Positions 47,291 to 57,260 of a stretch of DNA of 64,000 nt are shown piece after piece. The stretch's first letter is position 1, and each line of letters begins with the position of its first letter. The position numbers were made by a program, and so were the translations under genes. A model generated the notes under the pieces. The model was not told where the DNA came from. It searched no databases and worked only from the letters and a program-made list of their open reading frames with translations. Where the stretch lies: the NCBI GenBank assembly GCA_940337035.1, contig OW679197.1:40306466-40370465 (forward strand). The letters run 5' to 3'. The stretch comes from Agriotes lineatus (taxonomy: Eukaryota > Arthropoda > Insecta > Coleoptera > Elateridae).

Positions 47291-47525
47291 ATTTATTTAT
47301 CACAAACAACACTTGGAATTATAAAACGTGTTCAAAATGATGGCGCGCAGTTCATACTAGGCGGGCGTAGTAAGCCGTAATTCTCTTTCTCCTTGCTGAA
47401 GGCATAGAGTCTGAAGGGCATCTGACAGCCGAAATTAATCGTCAACTGAGTACAGTTTATTAGCGGCGACTGTGTGCAAAAATGGTGCAGAAAGTTTAAA
47501 GACGGAGCTAAAAGTTAACGTTTAC

Positions 47526-47800
47526 GGTTCTTCTTCTTCTTATTATTATAGGCCAGCGGCCTGTTTCAACCACAAAGTGTTTCTATGAGCCCTCTTTGTC
47601 CTTAGGCCGGGCAAGTGGCTAGCCTTGCCCGTTGAAAGTAAGAAAGAGTTCCCTTGTGTGGGGGTAACGACTACCACAGCTGTTAGCGTAGTAGCCGGGG
47701 AGCGTACGATTTTTAAAATCCTTTTATAGTTCGTTGGGATTCGAACCCGGGCCCGCCGCCTGAGAGGCGAGCATTTGCTCGCGGTGCCAGCCGCTCACGT
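47526..47800 (-). mobile_element. SINE family 1, full-length inverted copy
   Basis: Minus strand starts GTGAGCGGCTGGCACCGCGA, contains box B GGGTTCGAATCCC, and ends in TTATTATTATAGG-complement followed by a (GAA)n tail (CTTCTTCTTCTT at 47528-47540 on +). Near identity in order with the copy at 9545. Confidence 0.9.
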
Positions 47801-47889
47801 TCTCATATCGAATACTTTTTACATAGCATTTCGTAAAAGGCAAATTGACAGCTATTGTTGCTGTTACAGAAAAGGACTAGGCATGAGAA

Positions 47890-48150
47890 GTACCAGGTAT
47901 TTTAAACAGCATCTGTTACGTTCAAGAAGTGCCCATGATTTTTAAGGTGCTCGCCCTGCATAGATTTGCCCAAAAATCTCTTGGTTTTTGAGCCAGGTAG
48001 TATATTCCGCATGCAAAATGCTGCCTTCCTCCAGCAAAGAGTATTTGAGATATACCGCCAACAAGCGGCCAGATCTGAAGACATCTCGGAAGGAGATTTT
48101 TTCACGATTACAATATTTTATTCATCTTTTAGACGAGGAAAGTAAAAGGT
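47890..48150 (-). mobile_element. Relic of an element with the shared 5' hairpin, family B
   Basis: On the minus strand it begins TTTTACTTTCCTCGTCTAAA with AGATGA, then ATATTGTAATCGTGAAAAAA and TCTCCTTCCGAGATG, followed by GGCGGTATATCTCAAATACT and TGCTGGAGGAAGGCAGCATT. The same order is present at 56400-56735. The start parallels the element at 31748 (TTTTACTTTCTCG, hairpin, AGTATTGTAATCGTCAAAAA). Confidence 0.6.
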
Positions 48151-48478
48151 TATATATAAATGTTATAACAGATTATATTTTATTACAAAAATAGGTTCTT
48201 TTTGATTTATCTCTTTTCCAAATACCATCACATGATCAAATTAGGCTTCAAGGGATGGATCGCTTATTAGAAAATTACAGTAGGTGTTTTAATTTCAATT
48301 AACTGTAACACTTCTTTCAATACTAGCTCGGAATTGGAGGCACTACAGCAAGCGCGGAAATTTTGTGCATACAAGTTCAAGCGGGGCCCACTTTGTATGG
48401 CCGTGTACGTGGTTTTGTAAACTTCTAATAAAACATCAAGTAAAACATTTCTATTTTAATTTTAATTTTTGTATGTAT
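48151..48478. other. Short unannotated stretch before the LTR
   Basis: AT-rich, with a GC-richer part at 48330-48415 that is open in one frame but lacks other support. Confidence 0.4.
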
Positions 48479-49862
48479 TGTAATGGTTTAAGTGTAAGGG
48501 TTTGATATTAGATTTAAAAAAAGGTTAAAAGAATACAGTATTAAATTACAAAAATGAATTTAAGTATTAGAAGGATATCAAAATTATTAATATGTATTGG
48601 TTAAAAAAATTAAATAGAATTAAAATGCAATTGAATTATACTATATATATAAGAAACAGCAATATTCTAACATAAGTTAATTATTATCTGAAATAGAGTG
48701 AAGGATTAATAAAAAAAAGAATGTAATGCCTTTGTAAATGGCTAAAATTTTCTAAAATAAACCCTTTATAAAATGTTTTAATCTGTTTGGAATGAAAATG
48801 GTTGTAAATTAAAATAACATTTGCGAGAAAAGAGTTAAAATGAAATTTTAAAAGATTTGAAGATGTAGAGATGGTAACGAGAAGAAAAGATGTGGTGAGA
48901 GTGACATATGTAATACAGTCATAATCTACAAAATCAATTTCTGGAGTTGGATGCAGAACTAAGTTTATTGTCAATCAATTACATCATATGAATTGGATAG
49001 CGAGGAATGGTTTTACTGGAAGTGGTTTACATCGAGTTTCTTAGCAGAGTGAGCGTCTTGTGGCGTGGATAGAAGGTTTTTCATCTGCTGGAGTTGTAAT
49101 TCGCCAAGCTTGTTATTGAAGTGACAGCTTGTAGCTTGAATCTAGTCGAAGTTCGTAGTACTAGGTTGTCGGTGGCTTGGGAATTTTGGAAGAAAGACAT
49201 GGAAGGCGTTTGCTGCTGATCAGTGTTTGGCAGTTCTGGTGGAGAAAAGTGGTAGGTGCCTTGTCATGTTTCGCTGGGAAGTTTTTGCGGTTCCTGGTGT
49301 TTGGTTGAGTTCGTACTGGGATTTATCTGGACGTTGGGAAATTTCTGTGAGACTGTCGGATGCATGTGGCTTGGTAAAGGAGAGTATCGAGGTCCATGGA
49401 CAAGTGACAAGCTACAGGTATTCATGTAAAAACTGAAAAATATAAAAAGAGTGAAGTGGGGTAATTTTAAAGAGGGGAGTACTTACTATTTTATATTTGT
49501 GGAATGACAAGTAAAGTAACGAAAAGGTATTTGTAATCGATTTTGCACTTGCATAATTTAAAGTGACATTGACAGATGTACAGGTTGTTACGGAATTTAA
49601 AAAATTTCAGGAATAAAAACAGTCTGAATTATGAACCAATCCGACCTGTGTTTTCAGTTAAGAGTAAATATTTGCTACCGGAGCTAGAGATATTTAATAA
49701 TATTGATAATTCAAAATTTATAAAAGGGTAAATGAGTTACTTAAATTCATTTTAAAATTGATTGAAAATAAACTAAAGTATAGTAAAAGTCAGACGTAAT
49801 AGCTAAAGAATCATAAATATTGTTATAAAATAAAACCATTTACATACATAAAGACCATTACA
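48479..49862 (+). mobile_element. LTR of a gypsy-like retrotransposon (single, with leader)
   Basis: Begins TGTAATGGTTT and ends AGACCATTACA, so the termini are inverse (TGTAATGGT/ACCATTACA) with TG...CA. It is followed after about eight bases by a tRNA-primer-binding-like sequence. A TATA-like AAATATAAAAAGAGTG lies at about 49437. A 69-codon frame (49227-49436) has no recognised product. No second LTR or pol is visible downstream; the internal region ends within about 250 bases, where a mariner relic starts. Length 1384 bp. Confidence 0.55.
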
Positions 49863-49870
49863 ACATAAAA

Positions 49871-49890
49871 AGGCGCCGCAACGTGGAGCC
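49871..49890 (+). other. Primer-binding site-like sequence
   Basis: AGGCGCCGCAACGTGGAGCC closely follows the LTR end. It resembles the TGGCGCC.CAACGTGG.GC pattern used by many insect gypsy/BEL elements and complementary to a tRNA 3' end (tRNA-Lys type by recall). Confidence 0.55.
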
Positions 49891-50114
49891 AGATTAATAC
49901 ATTCTATTTGTTATATCAAGACTCGGAATTACAATAAATAATTAAAGTAAAAGACAAGCACGGCTTGAGTTAAATGCATTCTGCATGAAAATCTTGTTTC
50001 TCTACCTAGGAAATGGTCATTTATAACGTCAAAACGGAATTGAACATTCTTAAAACAGTGTGCGAGAAATCTACTCAATAAGGCTGATATTTATTGGGTA
50101 CCTACAACTCCTTA
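49891..50114. other. Leader remnant between the LTR and the mariner relic
   Basis: AT-rich, non-coding. The segment GGTACCTACAACTCC near 50098 may be close to the transposon end. Confidence 0.3.
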
Positions 50115-51015
50115 ATATTTGGTATATTAATTCAGTAAATGCTCAAAGTGACCCCGGTCATATTTAATGCACCTTTGGATTTTTCTCCTAGTTCTAGCCA
50201 CAGCACGTCCAATTCCTGCCGTAGAAATAGACTCTATTACGTTCTGGATTCTGTGAATCATCTCTTCCCAGGTTTGTGGTCGCGTTTAGTAGCCACTGTC
50301 TCTAAGGCTAGCCCACAAATAAAAATCTAAAACCGTTAGATCAAGTGATCTGAGGGATAGGGAAACAAACTTCCCCCTACCTATTCACATATTTGGAATT
50401 TGGGTACCTATCTAAATATTCCCTTACATTCCGTGCATAATAAGGTACGTGGTTTTGTAAAAGGTCTAAACATCTTGCTGCATTCAGGGTTTGATCTAGT
50501 ATGAAAAATACTATTCTGCTTTAGATTATACCCCACCATGCATTCACACTAAAAAAATGTTGACGATCAATTTCCATCAGCCAGTGTGTATTATCGTGGG
50601 TGACTTGAATAACTATTTTATTTTCAAATTTACTTGGTCTGTACTGGTGAAGATGGCCTCGTCTGTTCATAAAATTCGAGATAAAAACTCAGAATCCTCA
50701 CTTATCATCCATATCATCTAAAGGCAGTAATCTAATCTTCCTTCATAATCAGTTGGTGCAAGAGCTTCGTGAAGTTTGACATGATAAGAAGGAACAAAAT
50801 TTGTTTACCTCATTATCTTTACTTCTAGGCCTACGACTTCGGTTTAACGCTCGTGCAAGCAATATGTACTTGACCAGTTTCTCTCACTCTTTTGCCAAGA
50901 CGGGCAAACACTCTTCTGGAGAAATGCCGACGCTGCGAATATCGCAACATGTACTCCCGCGAAGCAATAACTGCATTTCCAAAGTTTTAAAAATAACACG
51001 TCAGCATGAATCTGA
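50115..51015 (-). pseudogene. Tc1/mariner-superfamily transposase relic
   Basis: The minus strand reads, with frameshifts and stops: PSYHVKLHEALAPTDYEGRL, EFLSRIL, stop (Trp position), TDEAIFTSTDQVN (first catalytic Asp, near 50670), THWLMEIDRQHFFSVNAWWG, LDQTLNAARCLDLLQNHVP, YYARNVREYLDRYPN, then VARTRRKIQRCIKYDRGHFE at the C-terminus (50165-50210). These are conserved blocks of an insect IS630/Tc1/mariner family. About 30 residues with the second catalytic Asp (QQDGAPAH region) are deleted, and the LTSLDFFLWG block is damaged to SNGFRFLFVG, losing the third acidic residue. Not functional. Confidence 0.85.
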
Positions 51016-51331
51016 AAAACTATAGAGTTTGACTTAAACTTTAAACGAACGAAAATAACTGAATAGAAATAACAAGTTAACTCACAACTAAATATAATCG
51101 ATAACTAATTACATCTATATGAAATGTCAATTTTTTAGATCTTATATAAATGTGCTCATTTAAAAAGGTTGGAATAAAACGCGTGTTGTTTCATGAAACC
51201 AATGTAATAAACTGTTTATAAATATGTTTTGATCATCACCTTAACAACATAAACAGGTGACAATCGCTACAGTTGATACATTACAAGAAAACAAGCGTGG
51301 CAGTCTTTTACTTTACAACAATTATTTATTG
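51016..51331. other. AT-rich spacer
   Basis: No feature recognised. It may contain the 5' terminal repeat of the mariner relic. Confidence 0.4.
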
Positions 51332-51590
51332 TAACAAGATATCAATAAAAAACCAATTAGGGTAGGCTGTGATATGTGTTAAACGTTTGGCAGTACTGAA
51401 GTGTATTGTCAGTCTATGTCAAATTCGAGATTAGTAGGTTAGGTTTTGTTTGTTGTTTGACACAGACTGACGTAAAACTTAACCTGCAAATCTCGAACTT
51501 GACATAGACTGATAATACACTTCAGTACTGCCAAAAGTATAACAAATATCACAGCCTACCCTAATTGGTTTTTTTATTGATCTCTTGTTA
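51332..51590. mobile_element. 259-bp foldback MITE, family M1
   Basis: TAACAAGATATCAATAAAAA at the left and the inverse of CTCTTGTTA at the right start arms of about 105 bp that pair almost throughout (CCAATTAGGGTAGGCTGTGA, GGCAGTACTGAAGTGTATT, AGTCTATGTCAA). The centre holds GTTTGACACAGACTGACG. Related copies lie at 61924-62043 (short) and 24434-24466 (half). Confidence 0.88.
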
Positions 51591-52180
51591 GTTCTGAGCA
51601 CTGGTGCCAAGTTGGGTTTTTATTTCTGAAACAAACAGTACTCCACGCTACGTTTTGAGTGCTTTGAAGCAGCAGCAGAAATTAAAAAAAACGTCTTTTA
51701 AATAAAACGATCTGGTGACTTTCAAACAGTATTTCTGCGCATGCATGTTTTGGGTCAAATTTGGCCGCTGACGTTTGTATTTTCTCAACTCTTATCTAAC
51801 TATATACAGAGTCTCTATATTTTTTGTTGAAAGTGCGCCCTCTAGCGGACAGATTTAAGAGCTGAAACTATTTTTAGTGAATTTCCCCTGGTCACTTTAG
51901 CTGGCATTTTTTTTTTCCGTACAGTGTTGGACAAACTGTTTCCGAGATGCAGTCGGTAGAAGACCTTACTGGGACACTCTTATTTGATGGCAAAAATAAA
52001 ACACTGTTGAATATCACAACACCAACTTTTCAGTGTCAACAAGTTTCAATTTTCTCATAAACGTTGCAAGTGGGAATAATGATTGTAACATACTGACACT
52101 GAAAAATTTTACTTCTGCCATCAAATATAAAAATTCCGCATTACGTGTTTCGTCCATATAATAGCTATTTACGTTGTTAG
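51591..52180. other. Spacer with an imperfect inverted repeat
   Basis: TATTTGATGGCAAAAATAAA (51989) and CTTTTCAGTGTCAA (52026) reappear inverted as TTGACACTGAAAAATTTTAC-like and TCTGCCATCAAATAT sequence at 52097-52130. Possibly a small foldback element. The rest is unassigned. Confidence 0.4.
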
Positions 52181-52278
52181 ACCGGTAGCAACATTTTTAT
52201 GGCCGCGCCAATACTTTACAGGTTGAGCCCATAGGGCGAGACCTGTATGTTTGGCAAGGCCATAAAAATGCTACCGGT
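52181..52278. repeat. Foldback repeat with ACCGGTAGCA ends
   Basis: ACCGGTAGCAACATTTTTAT then GGCC on the left is inverted on the right as GGCCATAAAAATGCTACCGG. ACAGGT/ACCTGT pair further in. Confidence 0.8.
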
Positions 52279-52306
52279 CGTGTATCGTATAAGATTTTTT
52301 AGGATA

Positions 52307-52383
52307 CGAGTCCGGTAGATAAAATTTACCGGCCGGTAGTTCTACTACTGGTCTAGGCCGGTAAATTTTATCTACCGGACTCG
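52307..52383. repeat. Perfect 28-bp inverted repeat, 21-base loop
   Basis: Arms run from CGAGTCCGGTAGATAAAATT (52307) through TACCGGCC (52334) and back as GGCCGGTA (52356) to TACCGGACTCG (52383) with no mismatch. Confidence 0.92.
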
Positions 52384-52884
52384 TTTGTAACTATGTAAAC
52401 GCTAGTTACCAATGCAGTATTCTAAAAATAATTTTACGGTTTTGTTTTCGGTACATTTACATTTTTTGTAAAAAATATGTCGTCAGACTTCTTATATCTA
52501 TTGTTTCCTGATTTCTGTTTTCGATTATTTTGGATTGAGTGCCATTTAAGCCTTAATAATTTGAATCAACGCAGTTCTCCCGACCTTAAAAACAAAATCT
52601 TTTTTAACTTTTGTAATAACTCTTTCATTGTTATTCGTTCATTGTTGGTTTTATCAATATTATAGATAACATTCCGGATGTCATGTATTTCGAAAACTAG
52701 GTTTGCTATGGAAGATGTTCTTAGTCGCTTACGTTTTGGGTGATTTAAATACCTTTGAATTGTCACCATTTTCCGTTGCATTTTCTGTTTGTTCACCTTC
52801 TCTCAAATGCGGAAAATAGAAGCTGTAGATACACTCGTGGCCTACGATAAATGTTTTTCTGGCACACGCTTAAAACAGGCTCGT
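52384..52884. other. AT-rich spacer
   Basis: No recognised feature. The frames at 52477-52665 (+) and 52566-52796 (-) are unsupported. Confidence 0.4.
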
Positions 52885-53515
52885 TTGAGTCCGCAAAATG
52901 CTATTTTAGCGGACTAGCAAAATAGTACCCTAATAGATTTTTTCTACGACCACCACTAAAAGTAGGCCTTTTAGCGCTAGCTTTTTTAACTAAAAGTGAC
53001 GTTTTATAATTTAGCAGGTTTAAAATGAGATCAGCTGTTTACTTTTAGCACATGTGTTATAAAGTGAAGTGAGGTTATAAAACTACAATTTCGAACTGGA
53101 AGTGAGGTTGTAACGTTATTCTAGTTACTTCGTGCGTTAGAGGTAAAGTGTTTTTTAAATAATTAAAGCGTTATGTAATGAATAAAGTCAGATGTGTAGT
53201 ATTAAAATTACCTTTGATAACTGATTTTGACAGTATTGGCTCCACAAACACTCACCTGCGCGTCAAGGCCATCTCTTTATTATGGCATAAATTCTAACTG
53301 TCATAAATGCAAACCTTTGTTAAATCGACATTTATGGATTAATAACAGAAAATTTAAAGTCGTAGAAAAAGTATTGTATGCAAGCTCGTGCTAAAAGTCT
53401 TCTTGCACTCGACATGTTATGAAACTCAGTCTTCGGCTTCGTTTCATAATTTTCATGTATTGTGCATAAACATCAACTTTTAGCACTTGTTGCATAAATA
53501 ACTATTAGCGGACTG
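52885..53515 (-). mobile_element. 0.58-kb dispersed repeat, copy 2 (inverted relative to copy 1)
   Basis: Minus-strand reading follows copy 1 at 46735-47290 block by block. Beyond the shared part, a TTTAGCGGACT motif is present at both edges (52907-52918, 53510-53520) and AGTCCGC opposite at 52889. Confidence 0.82.
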
Positions 53516-53875
53516 AGTTCAGTTCTTTAATAGGTTTTAGCGGACTGAAAGATAACTTAGCAACACAGAAACGGGATTTTTTTAATTGAAAATAATTGAC
53601 ATTTTTCTGACTTATCGCAGACAATTTACAAAGCTGATACCAAAAAATCTCGTACGCATCCCGTACGCAGACAGTTTTAGAGGACTCCTCTCATTAACGA
53701 GAGATTAAAAACGATTCGTCCCCTAAAACTCAATGTTGCATACTTGATACATAATATACTATTTTAGATCCACTTTTGATGAGTCCGAAATATCAACACC
53801 TTTTACAGCAATTTTTCTTAAAAATTCATACACTTTGAACACTACCTCACGTAAGTTGTTTAGCGGACTTTTTCC
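53516..53875. other. Stretch with repeated TTTAGCGGACT motifs
   Basis: Copies at about 53550 (TTTTAGCGGACTGAAAG) and 53866 (TTTAGCGGACTTTTTCC), and a TTTTAGAGGACTCC variant near 53684. No gene. Confidence 0.55.
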
Positions 53876-54060
53876 ACTGTCTGGGTGTTTTTCTCACAAC
53901 GTTTCGAGCGTTATCGATCTACTCCCATCATCAGGCGTCCTTTTGTAGGTTTTCTTTTCTACGTACAGTAGTGCCTACCCAGGGGTTTGAACCCAGGTCC
54001 ACTGATTACTTGTAGTAACGAATCTGTCACTCTTACCACTGAGTCACCAGTGCTGTCATA
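53876..54060 (-). mobile_element. SINE family 3, tRNA-derived, short, with hammerhead-like tail
   Basis: Minus strand starts near 54060 with GCACTGGTGACTCAGTGGTA (box A-like) and has box B GGGTTCAAACCCC, so the head is tRNA-like. The body is only about 100 bp and includes CCTGATGATGGGAG, then CGCTCGAAACGTTGTGAG. That tail has the same order, CCTGATGA..stem..CGAAACGTTG, as the 3' end of the Penelope-like element in this window. Confidence 0.7.
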
Positions 54061-54355
54061 TATTTTGGTATTAAGCCTATATTTATGTTACCGCAATATG
54101 CGCAGTAACCTATGCGCAGTGTATTTTTGTATGATTCTGCGCAGTAGTGGTATTCAAACGGGATTGATTTGCATTAACCTGACTAATCGAACCTCTGCCA
54201 GTGCCATGTATGTAGCTCCTTTCAGCTTTCTATGCTCCTACGAAAACTGTTTTCCTGTTTAGCTACTATTGATTTTTTATTTTATACTATTGTGAGCGGT
54301 GGGCTTCATTTCAGACATTTAAAACATCCTACAGGGAGACTGTGCTCGTTAATCA
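54061..54355. other. Spacer between SINE 3 and the P-like relic
   Basis: The open frame 53987-54262 (+) runs across SINE 3 and is not considered a gene. No other feature. Confidence 0.4.
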
Positions 54356-55520
54356 TTGGAAACATGTCTAAGAGAATACACTATAGTAGATCTGTATTTA
54401 CGACCTAGATATTTACTTGTACTTCAACCTTCATTGAAAAAAGTACATAAAATTACGAATATAATATTTGTTGTACACAGACTTCCTACAACATTTAATA
54501 TGCCTGTGGGATACTTTTTTCATGCAACGTTAAGACGAGTACAAGCAAATTTCCTTTCATTGACAGATTCTGAACTAATTTTATTGAGAATTGTAACTGA
54601 CAATATTTCATGCGAAGTATCTGTATTCAAAACATTAGGTGAAGAGTTAATAAGTAATTGTAGAAAACTTCATTATCTTAATTAGTTACCCTTATTTTGA
54701 TCATTCAATTACTGCTATGTTCTAAAAAACACAAGAAACCAATTTCTGGATCATGGTATGTGCTCTTCAAATGGTATGATCTACTATTTACACCTAAAGA
54801 GAATTGCCAATAAATCCTGTAGTACTGTTATCAAAGAAACATTTGCATCCAAGTTTGAAAAAAAAATTGTCCAAGAGCTACTCAAATATTTTCACCACCA
54901 ATAACGGCTTGTCATTTCCACTGAAATTGCTAAAATAACCTGGAAATAATAAATTTGTTGACGTTGATGGAACTATACAGTAGATGGAGATGGTGTACCA
55001 TTTCTTTACACTTCATAGTGCTTCACATAAGTCACAATACATTCGTGCTTCGGACGACATTATAGCATCTTACGCAGAAATGTAAACATATCTGATGAAC
55101 GGTTGCACTAGTTACAGGTAACATTTTCGAGTTACATAGATTCCATTCAAGAGTTTTCTACTGATAATGGTGTGCAAGGATTAACAAAAAGTACTGCACC
55201 AGCTTTCAAGTTTATAGCACAACGCGTTAGTTTATGCGTGAAATTTCTTTCACTACAGGATGGCTGCTATTGTATTGTAACCTAAGGTTTCAGCTCCGAC
55301 ACAATAGAAGTCGCATTTTCACATATTCGTTTGAAAGGATCAAATGAGGCCACAGATGGTAGATCTGCTGAATATACCTTACGGAAAATGTTACGTTGTG
55401 TGTATTGTAAAAAGGTTCTGTAACTGCGAATATTGCAGCGTACACTAGTTTCCTAAGTTCTTGATTTACCAGTTGTATTCCCACTACGTCTACATGTCGA
55501 ACTACAACTTAAAATTAAAT
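54356..55520 (+). pseudogene. P-element/THAP9-like transposase relic
   Basis: A 109-codon frame (54356-54685) holds KITNIIFVVHRL, MPVGYFFHATL and LILLRIVTDNISCEVSVFK, which match in order the RNase-H-like core of P-type transposases (VAYFF, then V.DNH.TN..MF). After frameshifts come SKFEKKIVQELLKYF and FSPPITA (54850-54910), then LTKSTAPAFKFIAQRVSLCV (55185), FSSDTIEVAFSHIRLKGSNE and ATDGRSAEYTLRKMLRC (55288-55395), the C-terminal block containing the final acidic residue. No N-terminal THAP zinc finger and no terminal repeats seen. Multiple stops and frameshifts, so inactive. Confidence 0.78.
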
Positions 55521-56312
55521 TACTACAAATTACAAATAAATGAATGGTTGTTGTTTTCCATAAAGTGTTATCATTGGGAAATACTGAGGGTTTTCTGGAA
55601 TCTCGTTCTGGCCAATATGAAATATGCGAGTACACAATTATATTTAGTTGCTTTTTAGACTTAATAACAAAATTCGCTTTTTGTCACTTTTAATATTTAT
55701 ATAAATAGATTGAATTTCTAAGTGCTTAGAAACTGGCAAGTAGCTTGGAATTCCTGTAGTTCATCAGACATCCATGTTGCTAAACAAAGTCCCTTGCTTT
55801 GGTACTTTTTTGCCTTGCGAGTAAATTACGAAAAGTCACGACTAAGTATTGGAAATAAATATTTATTTATGGCATCAAAGATATCACAAGCAACGTACTT
55901 TAGCTTTCTTGTTTAAGTATTCTTGAAGAGTCTCTGAAAGATGTTGACAAGTAATATTTTAATATTAATTATAAATACCTATAACTCTTTTCGCCGAAAA
56001 AGAAATAAACTTTCGGGAGATTTAGTATTTTTCATTAACAAATCTGAATAGTTTCATGAAGCTTCAAGTTTTTCTCGAATACCAGACGAATTACTATTCT
56101 CCTATCTTTTGTTTTTACAGGTTGTACTTCTGCAAATTAAAGCTAAAATAAATGTGCTAATGCTTGAAAATTAAAAATATGGTTCAATTGTTCTCCCTAA
56201 ATTTAAAAGTTTGTAAAGGGCTTTATTCTGAAGTTCCCTCGCAAGTGGACGTTGTGACACTAAACAATTCTAAAAATCAAATAAAAATAGGGGTAAAAAT
56301 ATCTTAACGGTC
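55521..56312. other. AT-rich sequence without recognised features
   Basis: Frames at 55461-55658 (+), 55722-55916 (+) and 55453-55635 (-) lack any recognised motif. Confidence 0.4.
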
Positions 56313-56735
56313 GTGAAAATATTGAACATTTATTGTGTATCTGTTAGTTCCCATTTGGCCAGGCAAAGCCTGAGTTATGTGCAAATTACTACTTTTATCT
56401 ATTTCTCAGGCAAAGCAAAAGTAAACAACCATTTATTTTTTAAAGCTGCTCACCCTGTCCGAAATTTTCTCAGTTTTATGTCAGGTGCATATATTAACTG
56501 CATGCAAAATATCGTCTTCCTCCAACAAATAGTTTTTGAGTTATACCGCCAACAGGCTGACAGACAGCCAGAAACAAAAACAAACACATGGACAGACAGA
56601 CGGAATTGAGAAAAGCTGTTTTTCGTCATCTAGGGGCCCTGAGACGTGAAAATCTGAAAAAATCTCAGGAGATTTTTTCGCAATTACAATACCTACTTCC
56701 TTCGTCTTTTAGACGAGCGAAGTAAAAATTGTTGA
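56313..56735 (-). mobile_element. Element with the shared 5' hairpin, family B, second copy
   Basis: Minus strand begins TTTTTACTTCGCTCGTCTAA with a hairpin AC/TTC...GAAGGAAGT, then AGGTATTGTAATTGCGAAAA, TCTGTCTGTCCATGTGTTTG and GGCGGTATAACTCAAAAACT, matching 47890-48150. A 98-codon plus-strand frame (56313-56609) across it is not kept in the other copy, so it is unlikely to be real. Confidence 0.65.
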
Positions 56736-57260
56736 ACTGAAAATACTTAGGTTTATAGTTGCCCTGTAATTGCTTCAGTTTACCTAACTTCTCTCAGTTT
56801 GTAGTAAATAATATGAAACAACTGCTGTCAATAGTTTTATTGAAAATATCCCTTATGCAAATTTAGTTGGAAATTTTCCGTGGTAACGGCGAAAATTGAT
56901 AATCGGAAATTTACCTGAAAATTTCCACTTATGTCAGTGTCATCACAAAAAACCGTAAATTATTAGTACTTAGATATTAGATTCGAATTTTTTTTAATAA
57001 AATTGTTTCTTTACTGTGATTTTTTATTCGTGATATTCTCTATCAAAATATAACGCGTGCTTAAAAAATTTCCCTAGGGAAATATTTCAAACACTTGTTA
57101 TATTTCTACTGAAAATATTTGTTGGCACGCGTTTTAAAAGTTTTCACTAGCATTTATAATTTACAAAATTTTAACCTTCTAAATTGCACATTTGATGCTG
57201 TCTAGAAGTATACCTCTGTATTCTGGGTATCGACGTATATACATAAATTTACTTAGCTAT
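56736..57260. other. AT-rich spacer
   Basis: No recognised feature. Confidence 0.4.

Noticed and set aside
48330..48430. GC-richer open stretch before the LTR considered as an exon
   Set aside because: No convincing donor and it runs into AT-rich sequence with a polyadenylation-like AATAAA; evidence insufficient.
53987..54262. 91-codon plus-strand frame
   Set aside because: Crosses SINE family 3 and has no motif.
56313..56609. 98-codon plus-strand open frame
   Set aside because: Lies antisense across a non-coding repeat; the related copy at 47890 lacks it.
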